Shown here piece by piece: positions 8,442 through 17,662 of a DNA stretch of 64,000 nt; within the stretch, counting starts at the first letter, position 1; each line of letters starts with the position of its first letter. The DNA lies in contig NZ_SRMQ01000001.1 in assembly GCF_004768785.1 (NCBI RefSeq), positions 62,001 through 126,000 of the forward strand, in the 5' to 3' direction. Origin of the DNA: Caproiciproducens galactitolivorans (GTDB lineage: Bacteria; Bacillota; Clostridia; Oscillospirales; Acutalibacteraceae). The translations under genes and the position numbers were made by a program. The notes under the pieces were generated by a model that saw nothing but the letters and a program-made list of their open reading frames with translations, ran no database searches and was not told the DNA's origin.

Positions 8442-9788
8442 TTGGATAGAATCAAACGGAATTACGGTCTTTTCACAACCATTGCGATGATCATTGGGAT
8501 CTGCATCGGTTCCGGCATCTTCTTTAAGAGTGATAATATCCTCGCCGCTACCGGCGGAAGCGTTCCGCTTGGTGTAGCCGTCTTTTTGCTGGGTGCCACC
8601 AGTATCATATTCGGCGGACTCTGCATCAGCGAGCTTGCCTCTCGTACCGACCGCCCGGGGGGCGTTATCACTTATGTTGAAGAATTTGTAGGTGAAAAGT
8701 ATGCCTGTGGCATGGGCTGGTTTCAGATATTTGTTTATTTCCCGACTATTACGGCGGTTGTTTCTTGGGTTGTGGGAATTTATATCTGCCTTTTGTTTAG
8801 CTGGGACGGTACGCTGGAAAATCAGATGCTGGTCGGGTTCCTCTTTTACACTTTCTGTTTTTTGATGAATTCGCTTTCTGCAAGGCTCGGCGGTGGATTT
8901 CAAAACCTTTCCACTATGGTGAAAATGATCCCTCTTGTTGTAATTGCCGTGTTCGGCCTCTTTTTTGGCAATCCTTCCGCAGGATTCCAGAGCTTTCCGG
9001 TGCAAAAGCTGGAAGGTGCCGAGTGGCTTTCGGCCATTGGCCCGGTGGCTTTTTCCTTTGACGGATGGACAATCTCCACTTCTATTGCTTCCGAAATCCG
9101 CGACTCGAAAAAGAACCTGCCGAAGGCGCTGGTTATAGGGCCGCTAGTCATTCTGGCAACCTATGTCGCTTATTTTATCGGCGTTTCCAGCTTGCTCCCT
9201 CCGCAAAAAATCATCGAAATGCAGGATGCGCACGTTTATGCGGTTGCAAATAAGCTGTTCGGCAGTCTTGGTGCAAAATTAATCCTGATCTTTGTCATTA
9301 TTGCGGTAATGGGAACGGTTAACGGCATTATCCTTGGATACATTCGGATGCCGTACTCCATGGCGTTGCGCGGCGAAAAGGTGTTTCCGTTTTCGAAGTT
9401 CCTGGGAAAGCGCTCCGAAAAGCTGGACATGCCGGTGAATTCGGCTGCTTTTTGTTACGGTGTGACCCTGTTCTGGATGGTAGTGCATTTCTTTACCGTA
9501 AAGTTTTCTGTGCTTCCCAATTCCGATATTTCGGAAATCTCTATTGCAATGAGCTACCTGTTCTATATTGTGCTTTATTACAAGGTGTTTTCGCTGTATC
9601 GGAAGGGGGATATTCAAAGCGCTTTCCGCGGTGTGGCCGTACCGCTTTTTGCAACGCTTGGCTCCGGGTTTGTCCTTTCCGGCGGGCTGCAAAGCAAGTT
9701 GTTTTTGCTTTACGCGGGAATCTGCATTTTAACGGTGATGATCTCTTTCCTTTACTACAATTTTCATCAGATGCAAAAACAGGCCTGA
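8442..9788 (+). CDS. APC-superfamily amino acid permease (SteT-like)
   Basis: 448 residues, 12 predicted helices. The first helix has the substrate-binding signature GSGIFFKS and is followed by GGLCISELASRTDRPGG, as in L-type/SteT amino acid exchangers. The sixth-helix region (VAFSFDGWTIS) also fits. The substrate cannot be read from sequence; a neutral amino acid is likely. Starts at TTG 8442 with GAAGGAAGA upstream; no in-frame ATG is near. Monocistronic, with its own terminator. Confidence 0.85.
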   Translation: MDRIKRNYGLFTTIAMIIGICIGSGIFFKSDNILAATGGSVPLGVAVFLLGATSIIFGGLCISELASRTDRPGGVITYVEEFVGEKYACGMGWFQIFVYFPTITAVVSWVVGIYICLLFSWDGTLENQMLVGFLFYTFCFLMNSLSARLGGGFQNLSTMVKMIPLVVIAVFGLFFGNPSAGFQSFPVQKLEGAEWLSAIGPVAFSFDGWTISTSIASEIRDSKKNLPKALVIGPLVILATYVAYFIGVSSLLPPQKIIEMQDAHVYAVANKLFGSLGAKLILIFVIIAVMGTVNGIILGYIRMPYSMALRGEKVFPFSKFLGKRSEKLDMPVNSAAFCYGVTLFWMVVHFFTVKFSVLPNSDISEISIAMSYLFYIVLYYKVFSLYRKGDIQSAFRGVAVPLFATLGSGFVLSGGLQSKLFLLYAGICILTVMISFLYYNFHQMQKQA

Positions 9789-9816
9789 AACATTTTGATT
9801 CAGGCCTTATTCTTAT
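9781..9816 (+). terminator. Intrinsic terminator of the permease
   Basis: Stem AGGCCTGAA with TTCAGGCCT starting inside the last codons, followed by a T-rich tail. The 230 bases beyond it, to 10038, hold no gene I can support. Confidence 0.8.
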
Positions 9817-10038
9817 TTACTGGTAATATTTTATTGCATATTTATGTTATATTAAAAGTTAGGGTGTAACTTCAGGTAGAAGAAAAGAAAATGTATACGA
9901 TGGATAAGGAAGCTTAAAAGCGGTGTAAACTACCCATTTTATGAATAATAAAAAGCAAATTAAGCATTAGTCTAACACCTTGAGTCATTCGCCGCCGTTT
10001 CCGCATAATCCAGTATATGGCTTATTGGAGGAAATGGA

Positions 10039-10380
10039 ATGCAATATTATGTGGTGCTGCAATTAAATATACAAAACGGACAGTGGATTCGTGCAGGAGA
10101 AATCCATGTTATTCCATGGGCTTTCCGTGACTTGATTGCTGCGTCCAGCGGATGGGTTATTTTGAACGAGGAAAATTTTGGCCCGGCGAACGATTTTATT
10201 TCCCGTCTCCAAAAGGGAGTTTATGAGCTGTCGCAGTCCCCGGATTCCTATCGGCGCTTCGAAGTGGAGCATGGGTTTGGGACGATTCAGGAAACCCTTC
10301 AGTTTTACGAAGGCCTTCTCAATGACTGTAAAGATCATCCCTCGTTTGATCTATATGGATATATCGGTGGGAAAAAATAA
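10039..10380 (+). CDS. Conserved small protein of unknown function
   Basis: 113 residues, no family recognised with confidence. Soluble, rich in aromatic residues (IHVIPWAFRDLI, FYEGLLNDCKDHPSF), no signal peptide, no Cys pairs. Ribosome site GGAGGAAA precedes ATG 10039. It ends just before a strong bidirectional terminator, which supports a real transcription unit. Confidence 0.7.
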   Translation: MQYYVVLQLNIQNGQWIRAGEIHVIPWAFRDLIAASSGWVILNEENFGPANDFISRLQKGVYELSQSPDSYRRFEVEHGFGTIQETLQFYEGLLNDCKDHPSFDLYGYIGGKK

Positions 10381-10391
10381 TGCTGCTTTAA

Positions 10392-10429
10392 AAAATGTAC
10401 CCTCTGTGAAAAGCAGAGGGTACATTTTT
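10392..10429. terminator. Bidirectional intrinsic terminator
   Basis: 15-bp perfect stem (10392-10406 with 10414-10428), A-tract on the left and T-tract on the right, so it serves both the plus gene ending at 10380 and the minus gene ending at 10436. Confidence 0.9.
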
Positions 10430-10435
10430 ATGTGG

Positions 10436-10729
10436 TCAGATTTCGTAGTCGGCGCATTCCCTGCCGCAGGTAAGCGAATGTACAATTTCCTTTATCGCTA
10501 CATGCGCGGGATGCATTTGGTACTTTTCCTGCGCTTCTTTTGAATCAAATACGCAAAGTAGTACCAAATCGTATTTTCCCCCGTTGTAATTGCGTCCGAC
10601 CTCAATTGCTTTCAGTCCGTCCACAACACCCAGCAGCGACTTGAACCGATTTTGCAGGTCGGCTGTGATTTTCTCGCTGTCCTTTTTAGCGTCTTCATTC
10701 AATGCCCACATGACGATATGCTTGACCAT
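10436..10729 (-). CDS. Dabb (stress-responsive A/B barrel) domain protein
   Basis: 97 residues forming one dimeric alpha/beta-barrel unit. It opens with the typical VKHIVMWAL and includes the GLKAIEVGRNYNGGKYDLVLLCVFDS and YQMHPAHVAIKEIV segments. Function in bacteria is unknown; the family includes stress proteins and small-molecule enzymes. The start is the ATG at 10729, with GGTGA five bases upstream; the GTG at 10738 lies inside that site. Confidence 0.88.
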   Translation of the reverse strand: MVKHIVMWALNEDAKKDSEKITADLQNRFKSLLGVVDGLKAIEVGRNYNGGKYDLVLLCVFDSKEAQEKYQMHPAHVAIKEIVHSLTCGRECADYEI

Positions 10730-10800
10730 AAATCTCACCTTTATCTTTTTTTCTATTATACCATATCTTGTAAGAAAATGGAGATAAAATATTCTATCGA

Positions 10801-10836
10801 AAGCGGCTCCGGAAGTGTACGCTTCCAGAGCCGCTT
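10801..10836 (-). terminator. Hairpin after PPC-domain gene
   Basis: AAGCGGCTC..GGAAG pairs with CTTCC..GAGCCGCTT, at the 3' end of the minus-strand gene above it. The T-tract is weak on the minus strand and moderate on the plus strand. Confidence 0.6.
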
Positions 10837-10853
10837 GTTCTTAAAAAATTCAA

Positions 10854-11273
10854 TTATAGGGAGAACACATTCAGACCGGTTTCATCATCCGGCTTGCGCC
10901 CGACATTCCCCGGCAGGGTACGGATGAACATTTCGCATGTGCCGCTGATTACTGCTTCGTTCAGATGCCCGCCGACAACATGCCCGTCAGCTCCCGCAAA
11001 GTTCGCGTGAAGATGCAGGTATACCTGACCTTCCTGTTCGGTAACATTGCCGGTAAGGGAGGTCATTTCCATTTCCCCGTCAAACGTGTTTTTATAATAT
11101 TTTTTCTCTTCCACCCGATAAAGTCCGATGACCGCGTGGTCAACCGCGCCGATTGCGGAAACGCTTGCGAGCCGGATGTTCTCCTTCTCGCAAATGGTTT
11201 TCAGGTTTTGCAGGATTTCTTCCCCGCGGTCGATACGGGCGACAAGGGTGTCTCCGATTCTTTTGTACTCCAT
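10854..11273 (-). CDS. PPC/DUF296 domain DNA-binding-like protein
   Basis: 139 residues, essentially one PPC (plants and prokaryotes conserved) domain: RIDRGEEILQNLKTICEKENI, then ASVSAIGAVDHAVIGLY, then HLHANFAGADGHVVGGHL with the conserved His residues that bind metal in prokaryotic members. Often annotated as DNA-binding, but the bacterial role is not settled. It lies 20 bases downstream of clpB, so it may be read through from that operon. Confidence 0.88.
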   Translation of the reverse strand: MEYKRIGDTLVARIDRGEEILQNLKTICEKENIRLASVSAIGAVDHAVIGLYRVEEKKYYKNTFDGEMEMTSLTGNVTEQEGQVYLHLHANFAGADGHVVGGHLNEAVISGTCEMFIRTLPGNVGRKPDDETGLNVFSL

Positions 11274-11293
11274 AATTTGCTCCTTTATCGTTC

Positions 11294-13891
11294 TTAGCGC
11301 AGCATTAGTTTGCCGTCGGCGTAATCAACGGTCAACTCGGTTCTCGGTTTTAAATCCCGGGCAATAATTGCTTTTGCAATCAGCGTTTCCACCTTGCTTT
11401 GGATAAAACGCTTTAAGGGGCGTGCGCCGTAAACTGGGTCGTAACCCTGGTCGACAATATAGTTCTTCGCCACCGGCGTCAGTTTTACCGTCAGTTGCTT
11501 TTCTTCCAGCCGGCGCCGCAGGTCTGCGATCAACAGTTCGACGATCTTGTCAATTTCCCTGCGGGTAAGCGGCTTGTAGAAGACGATTTCATCCAGACGG
11601 TTCAGAAATTCCGGCCGGAACTGCTGTTTCAGCAAGGCGTTTACCTGTGCTTTTGTATCCTCGCTGATTCGGCCGTTCGAATCTATTCCGTCAAGAATGC
11701 AGCTGGAGCCTAAGTTTGAAGTCAGAATGATGATCGTATTTTTAAAGTCTACCGTGCGGCCCTGTGAATCGGTGATGCGGCCGTCGTCGAGCACCTGAAG
11801 CAAAATGTTGAATACATCGGGATGCGCTTTTTCTACCTCGTCGAAAAGGACGACGGAATACGGATGCCTGCGAACCGCTTCGGTGAGCTGGCCGCCTTCC
11901 TCGTAACCAACATAGCCTGGAGGCGCCCCGATTAAGCGGGATACGGAGTATTTCTCCATATATTCCGTCATATCGATTCGCACCATATTGCGCTCGTCGT
12001 CAAACAGCGCCTGCGCCAGTGCCTTGGCAAGCTCGGTTTTGCCCACGCCGGTGGGCCCGAGGAACAGGAACGAGCCGATCGGGCGGTTCGGGTCTTGGAT
12101 GCCCGCGCGGGAGCGCATGATCGCTTCGGTTACCTTTTCCACGGCTTCGTCCTGCCCGACAACGCGCTGATGCAGGATGTCGTCCAGCTTGAGCAGCTTT
12201 TCACGCTCACCTTCCATCAGCTTGGCAACTGGGATGCCCGTCCAGCGGGCGATGATTCTTGCAATTTCTTCGTCGGTTACCCGGTCACGCAGCAGGGAAC
12301 CGGTTGCCTGTGTTTTCTCCGCAATCTGTTCTTCCGCTTCCAGCTGCTTAGTCAATTCGGGCAGCTTGCCGTATTTGTATTCCGCCGCTTTGTCAAGGTC
12401 ATAATTGCGCTCCGCTTTTTCGATTTCCGCGTTGACCCTCTCGATTTCCTCACGCAGCTTTTGAACCTTGGAAATCGCCTGCTTTTCGTTTTCCCATTTT
12501 GCCTTCATTTCCTTGAACTTTTCGCGCAGATCGGCCAGCTCTTTTTGAATTTCTTTCAAATGTTCTATTGAAAGCGAGTCGGTTTCCTTTTTCAAAGCCG
12601 CTTCTTCAATTTCATGCTGCATGATTTTGCGCGAAATTTCATCGAGCTCAGTCGGCATGGAGTCGATTTCGGTGCGGACCATGGCGCATGCTTCATCCAC
12701 GAGGTCAATTGCCTTATCTGGCAGGAATCGGTCGGAGATATACCGGTTCGACAGTACCGCCGCGGCGATTAGTGCCTGATCCTGTATCTTTACGCCGTGG
12801 AAAACCTCGTACCGTTCCTTTAGGCCCCTTAAAATCGATATGGTATCCTCCACGCTCGGTTCTTCCACCATAACCGGCTGGAAACGCCGTTCGAGCGCAG
12901 CGTCCTTTTCAATATACTGATGATATTCGTTCAAGGTGGTAGCTCCGATACAATGCAGCTCCCCGCGTGCGAGCATGGGCTTCAGAAGATTGCCCGCGTC
13001 CATGGAACCTTCGGTCTTTCCTGCGCCGACGATGGTGTGCAGCTCGTCGATAAACAGGATAATCCGTCCTTCGCTTTTTTTGACTTCATTGAGGACGGCT
13101 TTCAGCCTTTCTTCAAATTCGCCGCGGAACTTTGCGCCCGCAATCAGCGCGCCCATATCGAGCGAAAACAGCTTTCTCTCTTTCAAGTTGTCCGGAACAT
13201 CCCCCCGCACAATCCGAAGGGCAAGCCCCTCGACAATGGCGGTTTTGCCAACGCCCGGTTCGCCGATCAGCACGGGGTTGTTTTTGGATTTACGGGAAAG
13301 GATGCGGATAACATTGCGGATTTCTGAATCCCTTCCGATTACGGGGTCGATTTTATGATTTTTTGCAAGCATTACCAAATCCTGCCCGTATTTTGAAAGC
13401 GCGTCGTAGGTTTCTTCCGGTGTATCGCTGGTTACCCGGGTGTTTCCGCGGACGGTAGAAAGCGCGGAGAGAAATTGATCCCGGGTGATGCCGAAAGAAT
13501 CAAAAACCGCGCGCACAGCGGAATTCGGCTTATTTAAAATGGAAAGCATGATATGCTCAACGGAAACGTATTCGTCCTTCATGCGCTCGGACTCTTTTTC
13601 CGCTTCGACCAGAACGGCGTCAACGTCTGCGGAAACGTAAATTTTTCCCGGTTCGCGCCCCGGACCGGTTACGCCCGGAAGCTTTGCGACCTGTCGCTTT
13701 ACGCTGTCCAGCACCGCTTCCGTGGGAATGCCCATTTTTTTGAAAAGCTGGGGGATCAGGCCGTTTTCCTGGGATAACAGCGCCTGAAGCAAATGCTCTT
13801 CCTCAATTTGCATGTTGTTATTCTGAATCGCGATATTCTGCGCTTCCTGAATGGCTTCTAGTGATTTCTGCGTGAATTTTTGAGCGTTCAT
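11294..13891 (-). CDS. clpB: ClpB protein disaggregase (Hsp100)
   Basis: Hexameric AAA+ unfoldase that, with DnaK, solubilises aggregated proteins. 865 residues, full length: N-domain repeats (1-150), AAA1 with Walker A GEPGVGKT (about 208) and Walker B FIDELH, the coiled-coil M-domain (about 410-530, Lys/Glu rich), AAA2 with Walker A GPTGVGKT and Walker B LFDEVE, and a C-terminal domain. Perfect ribosome site AAGGAGG before ATG 13891. No CIRCE element upstream. It follows an RHH gene by 28 bp and is probably cotranscribed with it. Confidence 0.96.
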   Translation of the reverse strand: MNAQKFTQKSLEAIQEAQNIAIQNNNMQIEEEHLLQALLSQENGLIPQLFKKMGIPTEAVLDSVKRQVAKLPGVTGPGREPGKIYVSADVDAVLVEAEKESERMKDEYVSVEHIMLSILNKPNSAVRAVFDSFGITRDQFLSALSTVRGNTRVTSDTPEETYDALSKYGQDLVMLAKNHKIDPVIGRDSEIRNVIRILSRKSKNNPVLIGEPGVGKTAIVEGLALRIVRGDVPDNLKERKLFSLDMGALIAGAKFRGEFEERLKAVLNEVKKSEGRIILFIDELHTIVGAGKTEGSMDAGNLLKPMLARGELHCIGATTLNEYHQYIEKDAALERRFQPVMVEEPSVEDTISILRGLKERYEVFHGVKIQDQALIAAAVLSNRYISDRFLPDKAIDLVDEACAMVRTEIDSMPTELDEISRKIMQHEIEEAALKKETDSLSIEHLKEIQKELADLREKFKEMKAKWENEKQAISKVQKLREEIERVNAEIEKAERNYDLDKAAEYKYGKLPELTKQLEAEEQIAEKTQATGSLLRDRVTDEEIARIIARWTGIPVAKLMEGEREKLLKLDDILHQRVVGQDEAVEKVTEAIMRSRAGIQDPNRPIGSFLFLGPTGVGKTELAKALAQALFDDERNMVRIDMTEYMEKYSVSRLIGAPPGYVGYEEGGQLTEAVRRHPYSVVLFDEVEKAHPDVFNILLQVLDDGRITDSQGRTVDFKNTIIILTSNLGSSCILDGIDSNGRISEDTKAQVNALLKQQFRPEFLNRLDEIVFYKPLTRREIDKIVELLIADLRRRLEEKQLTVKLTPVAKNYIVDQGYDPVYGARPLKRFIQSKVETLIAKAIIARDLKPRTELTVDYADGKLMLR

Positions 13892-13919
13892 AAAATCCTA
13901 CCTCCTTATTTACAATTGT

Positions 13920-14585
13920 TCAAATCACTTCACTAATTTTTACATAACGGGAATAATTTTCTTCGATTGTTTCCTCTGCCGCTTCCAAATCATCCAACCC
14001 GGAAAAATAGAGCTTCAGGTTCTTATCAAAAGAGCGGATATAATCGGATATGGCAGCCGCAAGATTTTCATTGGTTCGCTGGGATTCGTCGCGCGGCAGA
14101 AGGAACTGCCGTGTGTACCGGCCTGTTTCCACCTCGCACAATACCTTTCCTTCCGGGAAATAGGACGCGATATACTTGTTTTCCAGCGCGGACCAAAAAA
14201 CAAAGAAATCCGTTAGAATCGAAAGAAGGGACTGGCTCTGCGTGCGCGCAGAAACCCGCAGCTCGCCGAGGGTCGGGCCGCAGAGGCGGTATAGTTCCAG
14301 CGTATAGCGGATGGTCGGCTTGTACCGATACCGAAGCGCGCTGCGTATCGAGATCATGGTATCGCTCGGCTGGAATTGGATCTGAAAACTGCCCAGTCCC
14401 GTCATCAGTCTGTCCACGCTTTCAAAAATATCCCGCATTCGCATTTCCGGCGTTGGGCAGGAAAGATATTCTGCAAGAATCTGGTTAATCAGATTGCTGC
14501 GACTGGTATTTTTCTCATACGCCATTTTATCGACTGCATCCACTACCTCATCAATCAGCACAAGACTATATACATTTCGATCCAT
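13920..14585 (-). CDS. Ribbon-helix-helix protein in operon with clpB
   Basis: 221 residues from ATG 14585. The N-terminal 45 residues fit an RHH/CopG fold: a short strand (NVYSLVLIDE), then helix A ending in AYEKNTSRSNLINQILAEYLS. The remaining 170 residues form a domain I do not recognise, largely helical. TTG 14603 and ATG 14594 are alternative starts; GGGA eight bases before 14585 favours the latter. It sits 28 bp upstream of clpB and has its own promoter with two palindromes, so an autoregulator of the clpB operon is inferred. Confidence 0.75.
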   Translation of the reverse strand: MDRNVYSLVLIDEVVDAVDKMAYEKNTSRSNLINQILAEYLSCPTPEMRMRDIFESVDRLMTGLGSFQIQFQPSDTMISIRSALRYRYKPTIRYTLELYRLCGPTLGELRVSARTQSQSLLSILTDFFVFWSALENKYIASYFPEGKVLCEVETGRYTRQFLLPRDESQRTNENLAAAISDYIRSFDKNLKLYFSGLDDLEAAEETIEENYSRYVKISEVI

Positions 14586-14623
14586 CCTGCTCATCCCAAT
14601 CAAATTTTTTTGCTAACAATAAT

Positions 14624-14665
14624 ATTATATTAAAATTATATAACTTGTCAATACAATTATATAAT
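14624..14665 (-). promoter_or_regulatory. Promoter of RHH-clpB operon with paired palindromes
   Basis: On the minus strand TTGACA (14646-14651), 16-bp spacer, TATAAT (14624-14629). Two 10-bp near-identical palindromic sites, ATTATATAAC (14635-14644) and ATTATATAAT (14656-14665), flank the -35 with 21-bp periodicity, i.e. two helical turns. Confidence 0.7.
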
Positions 14666-14711
14666 TTTAAAAGCGAAATTGAGATGGCGCTCCGAATAAA
14701 AATTCGTAAAC

Positions 14712-15055
14712 TTAGTACAAATCCTTCCCATGAAGTTTTTCAGCCCATAACTCCCGAAGGGTTTCCACACGTCTGAAAATTCCTTGTTTGTCTAGGTTAC
14801 TTTTTTCGAAAGTTCTTCCAGTACTGTAAAGTCAAAAGCGGCATTTCCGTATTTGCGCCAGTCTTCCGTTAATTTCAGGTTTATACAGGAGCCGGTTTCT
14901 TTCGCAAATGCAAAGCGGTTCCTGCTCCCCTGCAGATCGCAGGTGGAAAGCAGAAGCATTTTCCCGTTCTGCCTGTTCACAATGGCGTAAATTCCGCCGA
15001 CAACTTTTCGTCCCCTATAGGCAGCCGTCAGCTCCTTTTTATTTTGCTTATCCAC
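14712..15055 (-). pseudogene. GIY-YIG nuclease-family protein, frameshifted
   Basis: The intact part (87 codons, 14792-15055) has the GIY-YIG fold opening VGGIYAIVNRQNGK and the dWrkyG..aF block of a small Firmicutes GIY-YIG family. It stops prematurely after ELSKKVT. In the next frame the reading continues without a stop through ETLRELWAEKL and GKDLY to a TAA at 14712-14714, which is the family's C-terminus. One A missing from the A6 tract (14801-14806 on the plus strand) explains the break. Whether it is a mutation or an assembly error cannot be told here. Starts at GTG 15055, immediately after the stop of the upstream gene. Confidence 0.8.
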
Positions 15056-15056
15056 T

Positions 15057-15524
15057 TTAATACCCCATCTCTTTCAGAATGTGTGAAAGTGTTTTTAAAC
15101 GTTCACTAATGAACTCGTCATTGTCGCTGAGCACCTGTGTGAAGAGTTTAATATCCTCATCAATCATGGGGTTATCCGTGCAGACAGACACCGTCATTGC
15201 GTCCCCTTGAAGGCCGATGCGGTCGATTGTAGTATGCTCCGGATCGTACAGCTTTTCAAAACGGTAGGAATCTGCGCAGAATTGTTTTGCCCTGCAAACC
15301 AGGATGGCAAGATCAATTACGCGGTGAAGCGGCAGTTCCTCGGATTGGCGGGACCATTTTTCCCCTGTGTAACGCCATACTTTCGCGGAAATATCCACTT
15401 TGCCGCGGTCGTTCCACTATGCAAGACCTAAAGACAGTCCCTTTGCGTCGGACTGGTACGCCGCTCTGCCATCAATATTTTCATAGTTTTCCGAAACAAT
15501 GACCGGTTTATGTTTTAAAGTTGT
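15057..15524 (-). pseudogene. Conserved hypothetical (DUF6530-like) with in-frame amber codon
   Basis: The open part from GTG 15398 encodes 113 residues, but coding sense clearly extends upstream in the same frame: ENYENIDGRAAYQSDAKG, then LSLGLA, then TAG (15417-15419), then WNDRGKVDISAKVW. In relatives, as I recall them, the TAG position is Gln (AQWNDRGK), so a C-to-T change made the stop. The start codon also seems lost: AGGTG lies at 15532-15536, but the following codons near 15524 are TCA ACA ACT. The family name is from memory. It precedes the GIY-YIG pseudogene by one base, so the pair formed one operon. Confidence 0.72.
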
Positions 15525-15557
15525 TGAAAAGCACCTCGAATACTAAATTAGTAGATA

Positions 15558-15586
15558 ATAATATGCTTAAATGAATTCGTTGTCAA
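15558..15586 (-). promoter_or_regulatory. Promoter of the decayed two-gene operon
   Basis: Minus strand TTGACA (15581-15586), 17-bp spacer, TATTAT (15558-15563). The promoter is intact although both genes behind it are broken. Confidence 0.7.
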
Positions 15587-15602
15587 GGCAGTTTTTAGGA
15601 TA

Positions 15603-15645
15603 AAAGAAGAGGGTGAAGCGGAATTTCCGCTTCACCCTCTTCTTT
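15603..15645 (-). terminator. Strong intrinsic terminator of YitT gene
   Basis: 19-bp perfect stem (15603-15621 with 15627-15645) around the loop AATTT, directly after the stop of the minus-strand gene. Confidence 0.85.
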
Positions 15646-15646
15646 C

Positions 15647-16492
15647 TCATTCGTGAAAGCCTTTGCCGATGATTTCGCTTGTATTGGATATCAAAATAAA
15701 CGCTTCCGGTTCGACCCTCTTGATGTAACGCCGGAGCTGTACCGCCTGCGGACGGCGCAACGCGGTTAAGACTACATAATTATGTTTGTGTGAATATGCG
15801 CCCTTTGCATCCAAAACGGTAGCGCTTCGATGGAGTTCATTCACAATATAATCGCAGATGGTATTCGGATTTGAACAGACCACGTTAAAATACTTCGCGA
15901 GATTGATGCTTTCGATAACGTTGTCGATCGCAAGTGATTTGGATAAAAGTCCGAGTGTTGAAAACAGCGCGGTTTTAATATCGAACACAAAAAACGCCGA
16001 AAGAGTGATCAGCACGTCGCTAAAAAATAATGCCCTGCCGATGTCGCAGGTCGAATATTTTTTCAGAATTAAAGCGACGATGTCGGTACCGCCGCTGGAA
16101 GCGTCAATATTAAATAGGAGCGCGGAACCAAACGCCGGCAGCGCCACGGCAAATACCAGATCCAGCATCGGCTGGTCGGTTAACGGCTGGCGCAGGGGGT
16201 AAATTTTTTCTAGTGCGGAGAGGCACCCCGAAAGCAGCATACTGGAGTATACGGTTTTTAAAGTAAAGCCCTTCCCGATAAAGATGAAACCAAGAATCAG
16301 CAGAAGGACATTCAGAATCAGGTTTACTGTACCGGGGGTAAACGGAGTAATCCTTCCGATTACAACGGAAATGCCGGTAACTCCTCCAAAAGTAAAGTTA
16401 TTGGGGAATTTAAAAAAGTAAACACCCACAACAATAAAAAGAGTGCTAAACGTAATTAGCGCATATTCTTTGGCAATCTTCTTGATTTTCAT
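15647..16492 (-). CDS. YitT-family membrane protein (DUF161/DUF2179)
   Basis: 281 residues: five to six helices in the first 190 residues, with the family motif FGGVTGISVVIG and the ASSGGTDIVALI segment, then a cytosolic C-terminal DUF2179 domain (about 200-281, VVLTALRRPQAVQLRRYIKRVEPEAFI). Function unknown; transport is suspected. ATG 16492 is preceded by AAGGGG. Monocistronic. Confidence 0.9.
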   Translation of the reverse strand: MKIKKIAKEYALITFSTLFIVVGVYFFKFPNNFTFGGVTGISVVIGRITPFTPGTVNLILNVLLLILGFIFIGKGFTLKTVYSSMLLSGCLSALEKIYPLRQPLTDQPMLDLVFAVALPAFGSALLFNIDASSGGTDIVALILKKYSTCDIGRALFFSDVLITLSAFFVFDIKTALFSTLGLLSKSLAIDNVIESINLAKYFNVVCSNPNTICDYIVNELHRSATVLDAKGAYSHKHNYVVLTALRRPQAVQLRRYIKRVEPEAFILISNTSEIIGKGFHE

Positions 16493-16582
16493 AAATTCCC
16501 CTTATTTACTGTTTATTTTTATCCTTACCTATTTTAGCAAAAAAATAAAAGAAATCAATCCATAAAAAAATAAAAAAAGCCC

Positions 16583-16638
16583 TTTACAAATTAGGGAAGA
16601 CGTGCTAATATATAAAACAAGAACAGTAATTATTATTA
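16583..16638 (+). promoter_or_regulatory. Promoter and possible Per box upstream of perR-like gene
   Basis: TTTACA (16583-16588), 17-bp spacer, TAATAT (16606-16611). Downstream at 16624-16638 is an AT-rich stretch matching 11 of 15 positions of the Bacillus Per box TTATAATNATTATAA. The AT-richness lowers its weight. Confidence 0.5.
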
Positions 16639-16654
16639 TTTTGAGGAAGCGAAT

Positions 16655-17058
16655 ATGAAAGAAAACAAAATTATAGCAGAAAACGCGAAGCCATTTTAAA
16701 AGCGATACGGAGTACGACCATCCATCCGACAGCGGAATGGGTTTACCAGAATGTGAAACCGGAATATCCGGATTTAAGCCTGGGAACGGTTTACCGTAAT
16801 ATCGCGCAGTTTAAGAAAGATGGTACCATCCTCAGTGTCGGTATCGTAAACGGGCAGGAACGGTACGACGGAAACGTTAATCCACACACGCATTTTGTCT
16901 GTTCCTGCTGTGGAGCTGTGATTGATATTCCCGGCAGTTTTATCTCATCAAGCACAAACTCTGAAATTGCCGAGAAATTCCATGTTCGCGTAGATTCTAG
17001 CGAGGTACTGTTCCGCGGAATCTGTTCCAATTGTTTACAAAGGCAAAGGCCTTTCTAA
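16655..17058 (+). pseudogene. perR: PerR/Fur-family metalloregulator, frameshifted near the N-terminus
   Basis: ATG 16655 with GAGGAAG ribosome site reads MKENK and then hits a stop in the original frame. Adding one A to the A4 tract at 16667-16670 restores an N-terminus (NYSRKREAILKAIRS) that runs into the long frame ending at 17058. The restored protein of about 134 residues has HPTAEWVY (regulatory-site His), LGTVYRN recognition helix, the RYDG..NPHTHF metal ligands, and two zinc pairs CSCC and CSNC. Peroxide sensing fits its neighbour, a rubrerythrin, 31 bp downstream. A shorter start at GTG 16753 would lack the DNA-binding helices' first part. Confidence 0.82.
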
Positions 17059-17089
17059 AATACTAAATTGATAATGGAGGATAAGAAAG

Positions 17090-17632
17090 ATGAAAAAATT
17101 TGTATGCTCAGTATGTGGTTATGTTTATGAAGGAGAAGAAGCTCCCGCTGCTTGCCCGCAGTGTAAGGCGCCAAAAGAGAAATTTGTGGAGCAGACGGAA
17201 AATGCTCCCTTTGCCTGTGAACATCAGGTTGGCATAGCAAAAGGAATTGATAAAGAAGTTTACGACGGTTTGGTAGCGAATTTCAACGGCGAATGCTGTG
17301 AAGTCGGTATGTATATTGCCATGGCGCGTCAGGCTGACCGCGAGGGCTACCCGGAAATTGCCGCAGCGTTCAAGGAGTATGCGTATCAGGAAGCGGATCA
17401 TGCCGCCCGTTTTGCGGAAATGCTTGGTGAAGTCCTTACCGACAGCACGAAGAAGAATCTTGAGATGCGTGCGGAAGCCGAAGCTGGAGCCTGCTCAGGG
17501 AAACTCGAACTTGCGAAGAGAGCCAAGGAGCTCAACTACGATGCGATTCACGATTCCGTACATGAAATGGCAAGGGACGAAGCACGCCACGGCGCAGGTT
17601 TCAAAGGTTTGCTGAAGAGATATTTTAATTGA
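17090..17632 (+). CDS. Reverse rubrerythrin (rubredoxin-ferritin peroxidase)
   Basis: 180 residues. N-terminal rubredoxin domain ([15 protein letters not shown], residues 6-27), then a four-helix diiron domain with [29 protein letters not shown] and the last ligand block DEARHG. The rubredoxin-first order is the clostridial reverse rubrerythrin, an NADH-linked H2O2/O2 reductase in the cytosol. Ribosome site GGAGG precedes ATG 17090. It shares a transcript with the PerR-like gene, the usual target of PerR in clostridia. Confidence 0.93.
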   Translation: MKKFVCSVCGYVYEGEEAPAACPQCKAPKEKFVEQTENAPFACEHQVGIAKGIDKEVYDGLVANFNGECCEVGMYIAMARQADREGYPEIAAAFKEYAYQEADHAARFAEMLGEVLTDSTKKNLEMRAEAEAGACSGKLELAKRAKELNYDAIHDSVHEMARDEARHGAGFKGLLKRYFN

Positions 17633-17662
17633 TTATAAGACTCCCCTTTACATGTGCGTCTG

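Noticed and set aside
9789-10038. Possible small RNA or leader between the permease and the 113-residue gene
   Set aside because: AT-rich with no stable hairpin, good promoter or conserved motif that I could see.
14604-14700. CIRCE or CtsR operator upstream of clpB
   Set aside because: No TTAGCACTC-N9-GAGTGCTAA and no GGTCAAA direct repeats are present.
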